Assembly (NCBI RefSeq): GCF_025725645.1
Contig: NZ_CP107007.1
Span: 3,715,311-3,779,310, forward strand
Length of the DNA stretch: 64,000 bases
DNA from: Halomonas sp. GD1P12
GTDB lineage: Bacteria; Pseudomonadota; Gammaproteobacteria; Pseudomonadales; Halomonadaceae
Direction: 5' to 3'
Positions 58,843 to 64,000 of this stretch are shown piece by piece (position 1 is the first letter of the stretch; every line of letters starts with the position of its first letter). A program made the position numbers and the translations under genes. The notes beneath the pieces are model-generated. The model ran no database searches. It was given only the letters and a program-made list of their open reading frames with translations, and was not told where the DNA came from.

Positions 58843-59934
58843 ATGAGCGATCAAACCGCCCCCTTTCGCGCAGATGTCGTGGGAAGCCTGCTGCGTCCAA
58901 CGGCGATCAAGAACGCCCGTGAAAAAGGCGATCGCGACCTTCGCCGGATAGAAGACGCGGCGATCAAGCATGCGGTCGAGGAGCAGTGCCAGTGCGGCTT
59001 GAAAGTGGTCACCGACGGTGAGTTTCGCCGCGCCTGGTGGCACTTCGATTTCTTCGAGGGGCTCGAAGGCGTCGAGGGGATCGACGCCGAGCAGGGCATC
59101 CAGTTTAGCGGCGTGCAGACCAAATCGCGCAACGTTCGCGTGACGGGCAAGCTCGGCTTTGGCGCGCACCCGATGCTCGAGGACTTCAAGTATCTCGCCA
59201 GCATCAGCGGGGGCGCCATGCCCAAGATGACCATCCCGAGCCCCAGCGTGCTGCACTTTCGCGGCGGTCGGAACGTAGTCAGCAGGGATGCCTACCCCAA
59301 TATCGACGACTTCTTCGACGACCTCGCCCGGGTTTACAAGGAGGCGGTTCAGGCGTTTTATGACGCCGGCTGTCGCTACCTGCAGCTCGACGATACGGTC
59401 TGGGCGTATCTTTGTTCTGATGAGCAGCGCGCCCAGGTCGTCGCGCGCGGCGAAGACCCGGACGCGCTGGCGCGCACCTACGCCCGGGTGATCAACCAGG
59501 CGCTCGAGAACAAACCCGAGGATCTGGTGATCGGCATGCACGTCTGCCGCGGTAACTTCCGCTCCACGTGGATTTCCGAGGGCGGGTACGAGCCGGTTGC
59601 CGAGCGGCTGTTTGGCTCGGTGAATATCGATGCGTTCTTTCTGGAGTACGACTCCGACCGCGCCGGCGACTTCGCCCCGCTGCGCTTCATAAAGCCCGGC
59701 CATCAAAAGGTGGTGCTGGGCCTGGTGACCACCAAGACCGGCGAGCTCGAGGACCCGAAAACGATCAAGGCACGCATCCGGGAGGCGGCGCGCTACGTGT
59801 CACTCGAGCAGCTTTGCCTGAGCACCCAGTGCGGCTTCGCCTCGACCGAAGAGGGCAACGCGATCAGTGAAGCCGAGCAGCAGGCCAAGCTCAAGCTGGT
59901 GGTCGACATCGCCCGCGACGTCTGGGGTGAATAG
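58843..59934 (+). CDS. MetE-like cobalamin-independent methyltransferase (YxjG/YxjH type)
   Basis: 363 residues, corresponding to the C-terminal catalytic half of MetE only. Zinc ligands are conserved: His and Cys in GMHVCRGNF (about 235-243), Glu in FFLEYD and Cys in LSTQCGF. Such short proteins transfer a methyl group to homocysteine or act in sulfur-compound demethylation; the donor is unknown. ATG 58843 follows CAGGAG. No SAM or B12 riboswitch is apparent upstream. Confidence 0.88.
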   Translation: MSDQTAPFRADVVGSLLRPTAIKNAREKGDRDLRRIEDAAIKHAVEEQCQCGLKVVTDGEFRRAWWHFDFFEGLEGVEGIDAEQGIQFSGVQTKSRNVRVTGKLGFGAHPMLEDFKYLASISGGAMPKMTIPSPSVLHFRGGRNVVSRDAYPNIDDFFDDLARVYKEAVQAFYDAGCRYLQLDDTVWAYLCSDEQRAQVVARGEDPDALARTYARVINQALENKPEDLVIGMHVCRGNFRSTWISEGGYEPVAERLFGSVNIDAFFLEYDSDRAGDFAPLRFIKPGHQKVVLGLVTTKTGELEDPKTIKARIREAARYVSLEQLCLSTQCGFASTEEGNAISEAEQQAKLKLVVDIARDVWGE

Positions 59935-60001
59935 AAACGGATAGAGGCTTTAATGGGGTACTGCTATAGAAGTAAGCACTTACTCACATGAGTGACCGAC
60001 G

Positions 60002-61372
60002 CTACTTCCCGATACAGAAGCTGCCAAAAATCTCACCCAGCAGGTCGTCGGCGCTGAACTCGCCGGTGATCTCGCCAAGCGCGGCCTGGGCGTCGCGCAG
60101 GTCTTCGGCGAGCAGCTCGCCGGCGCTTGGGCCTTCGAGCTGAGCGCGGCCGGCCTCCAGCGCGGCCAGCGCCCTATCCAGCGCGTCCAGGTGGCGCCGG
60201 CGCGCCGAGAAACGTCCCTCGGTGGTGGCGGCAAAGCCCATCACGCTCTTCAAATGCTCTTTCAAACTGTCCACACCCGCCCCGGTCTTCGCCGACAGGC
60301 GCAGCGTCGGGGTGGCTGTGGATAAATCAATACCCGCGGCTTCTTCGCTTTCGTCGATCTTGTTGCGCACCAGCGTCAGCCGCGATCGATCCGGCAGGCG
60401 CTCGACGAACTCCGGCCAGATCGCCATCGGGTCGGTGGCCTCGGTGGTCGCGGCGTCCACCATCAGCAGCACCCGATCGGCTTTCTCGATTTCCGCCCAG
60501 GCGCGGGCCACGCCGATCTTCTCTACCGCGTCCGGCGTGTCCCTGAGCCCGGCGGTGTCGATGACGTGCAGCGGCATGCCGTCGATATGGATATGCTCGC
60601 GCAGCACATCGCGGGTGGTGCCGGCGATGTCGGTGACGATCGCTGTCTCCTGCTCGGTCAGCGCGTTCAAAAGGCTCGACTTACCGGCGTTGGGACGCCC
60701 GGCGATCACCACGCTCATGCCTTCGCGCAACAGCGCCCCCTGGCCCGCGGCGCGGCGTACCGACTCCAGCTCCTCGCGTACGCCCGCAAGCCGTGTAGCC
60801 ACGTGCCCGTCGGCGAGAAAGTCGATCTCTTCTTCGGGGAAGTCGATGGCGGCCTCGACATAGACGCGCAGCGCAATCAGCCGCTCGACAAGCGTCGACA
60901 CCCGATTCGAGAACTCGCCCTGCAGCGAGCGCACGGCGTTTTCGGCGGCCGAGCGCGAGGTGGCGTCGATCAGATCGGCGATCGCCTCGGCCTGGGCGAG
61001 ATCCAGCTTGTCGTTGAGAAAGGCGCGTTCGGAGAACTCGCCGGGCCGGGCGAGACGCGCGCCGAGCGCAACGCAGCGCTCGAGCAGCATGTCCATGATG
61101 ATCGGCCCGCCATGGCCCTGAAGCTCGAGCACGTCTTCACCGGTAAAGGAGTTCGGGCCCTCAAAGCGCAGCGCGATGCCTTCGTCGATGATGCCGTGCT
61201 CGCCGTGAAACGGCCCGTAGTGGGCGTAGCGGGCTGGCGGGCATCGCCCCAGCAGGGCAGTGGCGATATCGCCGCAGGCGGGCCCGGAGACCCGAATGAT
61301 ACCGACACCGCCGCGCCCGGGCGGGGTGGCTAGTGCGGCGATCGTGTCTTGGGTGTAGAGTGTTGAAGCCAT
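60002..61372 (-). CDS. mnmE: tRNA modification GTPase MnmE
   Basis: 456 residues (E. coli 454). Partner of MnmG for U34 modification. N-terminal folate-binding domain ([22 protein letters not shown]), a G domain inserted in the helical domain ([29 protein letters not shown]), and the C-terminal CIGK with the catalytic Cys. ATG 61372 has AAGAGA upstream. A perfect DnaA box lies inside at 60317-60325. Confidence 0.96.
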   Translation of the reverse strand: MASTLYTQDTIAALATPPGRGGVGIIRVSGPACGDIATALLGRCPPARYAHYGPFHGEHGIIDEGIALRFEGPNSFTGEDVLELQGHGGPIIMDMLLERCVALGARLARPGEFSERAFLNDKLDLAQAEAIADLIDATSRSAAENAVRSLQGEFSNRVSTLVERLIALRVYVEAAIDFPEEEIDFLADGHVATRLAGVREELESVRRAAGQGALLREGMSVVIAGRPNAGKSSLLNALTEQETAIVTDIAGTTRDVLREHIHIDGMPLHVIDTAGLRDTPDAVEKIGVARAWAEIEKADRVLLMVDAATTEATDPMAIWPEFVERLPDRSRLTLVRNKIDESEEAAGIDLSTATPTLRLSAKTGAGVDSLKEHLKSVMGFAATTEGRFSARRRHLDALDRALAALEAGRAQLEGPSAGELLAEDLRDAQAALGEITGEFSADDLLGEIFGSFCIGK

Positions 61373-61420
61373 GGCGCGTCTCTTGAATGAATGGCGATAG
61401 TGTGAATTCGCGGCGCCCAA

Positions 61421-61453
61421 AACGCCAGACCCCCGCACGGGGCGGGGGTCTGG
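61421..61453 (-). terminator. Hairpin between yidC and mnmE
   Basis: Twelve-base perfect stem CCAGACCCCCGC/GCGGGGGTCTGG with CG and then TTTT on the minus strand, 22 bases after the yidC stop. Probably a terminator or attenuator, making mnmE partly independent of rpmH-rnpA-yidC. Confidence 0.75.
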
Positions 61454-61474
61454 TAAGTCGAGCAAGGGGAGCGA

Positions 61475-63160
61475 TTACTTGGTTCGCATCCCTTTACCAA
61501 CGCTTGGGTCGTTCTCGATGCGCTTGGTGATGAAGTACTGCTGCGCCACCGAGATGATGTTGTTGACCACCCAGTAGATGACCAGACCCGCCGGGAACCA
61601 CAGGAAGAAGAAGGTGAAGATGATCGGCAACAGCCGCATGATCTTCGCCTGCATCGGATCGGGAGGTGTCGGGTTGAGCATCTGCTGCACGAACATCGAC
61701 ACACCCATCAGAATCGGCAGGATGAAGTAGGGGTCCTTCACCGAGAGATCCTGAATCCAGAAGATGAACGGCGCGTGGCGAAGCTCCACGGACTCCAGAA
61801 GCATCCAGTACAGTGCGATGAACACCGGCATCTGTACCACGATCGGAAGACAGCCGCCGAGCGGGTTGATCTTCTCTTTCTGGTAGAACTTCATCATCTC
61901 CTGAGACATCTTCTGGCGATCGTCGCCGTAGGTCTCTTTAAGACGCTGCATCTCCGGGCCGAGCTTGCGCATCCGCGCCATCGACTTGTAAGCCTTGGCG
62001 GACAGCGGGAAGAGTACGGCCTTGACCAGCACGGTCAGCAGCACGATCGACCAGCCCCAGTTGCCGACGATGTTCTGGATATGATCCAAAAGCCAGAACA
62101 GCGGATTGGCGATGAACCAGAGCCAGCCGTAATCCACGGTCAACTGAAGGTTGGGGGCGACCTGTTCCAGATAGTCCTGCACCTTGGGGCCCATGTAGAG
62201 CGTGGCACCCAGAGTGGCTTCGCCATCGGCCGCGACGCTGCTGGTCGGGCCGGCAAAGGCGACCACGTTGCGATCGCGCGCGTCGGTGGTGACATAAAAA
62301 AGGTTTTGCTCGTTCTGCTTCGGCGCCCAGGCGGAAACGAAGTAGTGCTGGATGATGGCGATCCAGCCGCCTTCGGCTTCTTGATTCTGGAAATTACGAT
62401 TTTGAATATCTTCGAAATCGATTTTTTCGTAGCGCGTGTCTGGCGTGGAGTACGCCGCGCCCATGTAGGAGTTCATGCCCAGCGTCACGCCGCTGGAGGG
62501 GTCGGGACTGTTATCGCGAGCGAGCTGACCGATGAAGCGGGCGCTGACCGGTGCATCGGTGTTGTTCGCCACGAAGTAGTTGACGTCGACCGCGTAGTCG
62601 CCGCGCTCGAAGGTCAGCCGCTTGGTGACTTCGACACCGTTGACGTCGGCGGTCAGGTCGACGTTGAGCGTCTGCTCGTCGTTGCCCAGGCGATACTCGG
62701 TGCGCTCCGGCGTAAAGGCGATACGGCTGGCCTGACCATCGAGCTGAATGCCCGAGCGTGCGACATAGCTTCGCGTGGCGTTGTCCGAGAGCAGCACGTA
62801 GTTGCGTTCGGAATCCAGCGTCATTTCGTGCTGGGGCAGGGCGGCAAAGACGATATCACCGCCGTAAGGGTCGATGCGCACGTCCAGCACGTCGGTGGTA
62901 ACGGCGATGAAATCGCGGCTGGCAGCATCGCTTGACGACTCCGCCGGTAGCCCTTCGTCGGCGCTGCCTTGCGGGGCACCGCTGCTGGGTACGGTCAAGT
63001 TGTCGCGGCCCGCGCCGTCACTGGCCGAGTTGTTTTCGCGCTGGGTGATTTCCGGCGTCGATTCGAAGCTGGTTTGCCCGTAGTCCTGATTCCACTGGAT
63101 CACCAGTAGATAGGCCAGTATGGCCAGTGGAATCAGCAATAAAAGTCGTTTTACGTCCAT
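61475..63160 (-). CDS. yidC: Membrane protein insertase YidC
   Basis: 561 residues, five-helix Gram-negative type. N-terminal TM (MDVKRLLLLIPLAILAYLLV), a large periplasmic domain (about 45-345), and the conserved core (about 365-550) with KMSQEMMKFYQKEKINPLGG, LPIVVQMPVFIALYWMLLESV and the positively charged C-terminal tail. Acts alone or with SecYEG. The ribosome site is poor. Confidence 0.96.
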   Translation of the reverse strand: MDVKRLLLLIPLAILAYLLVIQWNQDYGQTSFESTPEITQRENNSASDGAGRDNLTVPSSGAPQGSADEGLPAESSSDAASRDFIAVTTDVLDVRIDPYGGDIVFAALPQHEMTLDSERNYVLLSDNATRSYVARSGIQLDGQASRIAFTPERTEYRLGNDEQTLNVDLTADVNGVEVTKRLTFERGDYAVDVNYFVANNTDAPVSARFIGQLARDNSPDPSSGVTLGMNSYMGAAYSTPDTRYEKIDFEDIQNRNFQNQEAEGGWIAIIQHYFVSAWAPKQNEQNLFYVTTDARDRNVVAFAGPTSSVAADGEATLGATLYMGPKVQDYLEQVAPNLQLTVDYGWLWFIANPLFWLLDHIQNIVGNWGWSIVLLTVLVKAVLFPLSAKAYKSMARMRKLGPEMQRLKETYGDDRQKMSQEMMKFYQKEKINPLGGCLPIVVQMPVFIALYWMLLESVELRHAPFIFWIQDLSVKDPYFILPILMGVSMFVQQMLNPTPPDPMQAKIMRLLPIIFTFFFLWFPAGLVIYWVVNNIISVAQQYFITKRIENDPSVGKGMRTK

Positions 63161-63232
63161 GAGGGGTCTGCCCGATGGGTGGTGAACATGCCAATGGCGC
63201 AGCGCCGTTTACTCGGCCCAAGACACACGAAA

Positions 63233-63250
63233 GCCTGCCAGAAGGCAGGC
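63233..63250 (-). terminator. Small hairpin between rnpA and yidC
   Basis: Seven-base stem GCCTGCC/GGCAGGC with AGAA loop followed by TTT on the minus strand. Weak terminator or processing site. Confidence 0.45.
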
Positions 63251-63275
63251 CCGGGTCGAGCTGCGACGTATTGAA

Positions 63276-63683
63276 TCAAGCGCCATGCGTAGCGTTTTCA
63301 AGCGGGGAAGGCGGTGTGGCGGCCGTTGCCTCTCGGGCGAGTCGTTTCCACATGCCGTGTAGCTGGCGGGCAAGAGTGTCATTATCGATATCCTGTACGC
63401 CACGCTTAGCCAATACCACGATGTCCATCGAGGGAAGGCGGTGCTGGCGAAGTCGAATGGATTCTCTAACAAGACGCTTGAAGCGGTTACGATCGACGGC
63501 GAGCTTGACGTTCTTCTTACTGACCACAAAACCAACGCGAGGATGACCTCGAGGCGAAAAGCGCGCGAGCGCCATCATGCCTTTGCCGTGGACCTTGAGG
63601 TCTGCCTGCTCGAATACGTGGCTGAAATCCCCGGCATTCAGTAAACGTAAATCCCGGGGAAAGCCTTGATGCGACACACGCAA
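63276..63683 (-). CDS. rnpA: Ribonuclease P protein component
   Basis: 135 residues. Basic protein subunit of RNase P. PRVGFVVSKKNVKLAVDRNR followed by FKRLVRESIR is the RNR motif region. The start is taken as TTG at 63683, seven bases after rpmH; a GTG two codons downstream (63677) is equally possible, as no clear ribosome site separates them. Confidence 0.93.
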   Translation of the reverse strand: MRVSHQGFPRDLRLLNAGDFSHVFEQADLKVHGKGMMALARFSPRGHPRVGFVVSKKNVKLAVDRNRFKRLVRESIRLRQHRLPSMDIVVLAKRGVQDIDNDTLARQLHGMWKRLAREATAATPPSPLENATHGA

Positions 63684-63690
63684 TCTGAAA

Positions 63691-63825
63691 TCAGGCGCTC
63701 AGACGCTTGCGGCCCTTGGCGCGACGGCGATTGATAACGGCACGGCCGTTTTTGGTTGCCATACGAGCACGGAAGCCATGCGCGCGCTTGCGCTTGAGAA
63801 CGCTGGGTTGAAAAGTGCGTTTCAT
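63691..63825 (-). CDS. rpmH: 50S ribosomal protein L34
   Basis: 44 residues, highly basic: [20 protein letters not shown], followed by [20 protein letters not shown] and RLSA. A near-universal sequence next to dnaA and oriC in gammaproteobacteria. First gene of rpmH-rnpA-yidC; dnaA is expected to lie divergent just beyond the right edge. Confidence 0.98.
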   Translation of the reverse strand: MKRTFQPSVLKRKRAHGFRARMATKNGRAVINRRRAKGRKRLSA

Positions 63826-63920
63826 AACTCGTTATTCCCACGTGGTTTAGGACGAAAGTGAATTCCAAACGACCCGGTCCAGTGAGCAACTAGCCGGGGA
63901 GATCCGATTCAAGACCGGAA

Positions 63921-63949
63921 ATTGTAGAGACTTCGCGCCTCCGGTGCAA
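63921..63949 (-). promoter_or_regulatory. Sigma-70 promoter of rpmH-rnpA
   Basis: On the minus strand TTGCAC (63949-63944) and TACAAT (63926-63921) lie 17 bases apart, each differing from consensus at one or two positions. Transcription would start near 63914, leaving a leader of about 90 bases before rpmH. Confidence 0.7.
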
Positions 63950-64000
63950 TTTTTCTGCGTACAAAAAGCGCTAAAAACCTCCTAACGCCTCGCAACGTGT

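Noticed and set aside
63161..63275. yidD between rnpA and yidC
   Set aside because: No frame has the Cys/Pro-rich YidD pattern; the only open frames are shadows of rnpA and yidC.

Overview
This 64-kb window is a GC-rich gammaproteobacterial chromosome segment with no rRNA, tRNA, IS element, prophage or CRISPR array that I can recognise. The gene content and order suggest a Halomonas-type organism (Halomonadaceae): an NhaD-type Na+/H+ antiporter, Pseudomonas-like synteny (rph-crc-pyrE; mnmG-rsmG-parA-parB-atpIBEFHAGDC; rpmH-rnpA-yidC-mnmE), and coding that is dense and high in GC. The assignment is inference, since no phylogenetic marker was searched. The right edge (rpmH, rnpA, yidC, mnmE) and the middle (mnmG to atp) are the two halves of the classical replication-origin neighbourhood, here separated by about 20 kb of other genes.

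Layout. 1-8.7 kb: the 3' end of an extensin-like gene, a small glycine-zipper lipoprotein, an MFS exporter, an AlkA-type glycosylase, a pirin, a zinc alcohol dehydrogenase divergent from an Lrp-type regulator, a decayed gene remnant, an MHYT-GGDEF-EAL c-di-GMP enzyme and yicC. 8.8-14.8 kb: rph, a Crc-type degenerate exonuclease, pyrE, trmL, rep and a dihaem cytochrome c. 14.9-20.5 kb: a 27-residue membrane mini-protein, a GNAT protein with a Cys/His-rich N-terminus, a two-component system, a CBS-domain protein and nhaD. 20.6-25.8 kb: a leftward envelope-precursor operon uppP-apbE-glmU-glmS. 26-28.6 kb: a CDF metal transporter and mgtE. 28.8-35.8 kb: the complete F1Fo ATP synthase operon (H+-type c subunit), with a good sigma-70 promoter ahead of atpI. 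36.1-40.4 kb: mnmG-rsmG-parA-parB. 40.4-40.9 kb: a gene-free, partly AT-rich region with at least four perfect DnaA boxes, one of them inside the spacer of the predicted mnmG promoter; this is an oriC-like or DnaA-titrating locus. 41-50 kb: a polar amino-acid ABC importer, erpA, argC, a ClC channel with CBS domains, hemJ-thiD and hemL. 49.7-54.3 kb: a compact curli amyloid locus with csgDEFG and csgBA all on one strand, faced by a convergent gene for a small secreted protein of unknown function. 54.6-59.9 kb: rdgB-hemW, an OmpA-type lipoprotein, rlmJ, a scar where a truncated Lrp gene and a truncated rarD meet, and a MetE-like methyltransferase. 60-64 kb: mnmE, yidC, rnpA, rpmH.

How the genes work together. 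Most of the window is housekeeping: nucleotide and tRNA/rRNA maturation, chromosome partitioning, energy conversion, envelope precursor supply and haem/Fe-S/thiamine metabolism. The main accessory function is curli biogenesis, and a c-di-GMP enzyme lies elsewhere in the window; any link between the two is inferred. Points most worth a second look are the DnaA-box cluster with a DnaA box inside the mnmG promoter, the secreted protein facing csgA, matching 8-7-8 inverted repeats upstream of csgD and csgB, the long hairpin in the uppP leader, the catalytically degenerate Crc, the lrp/rarD deletion scar and the 27-residue mini-protein.
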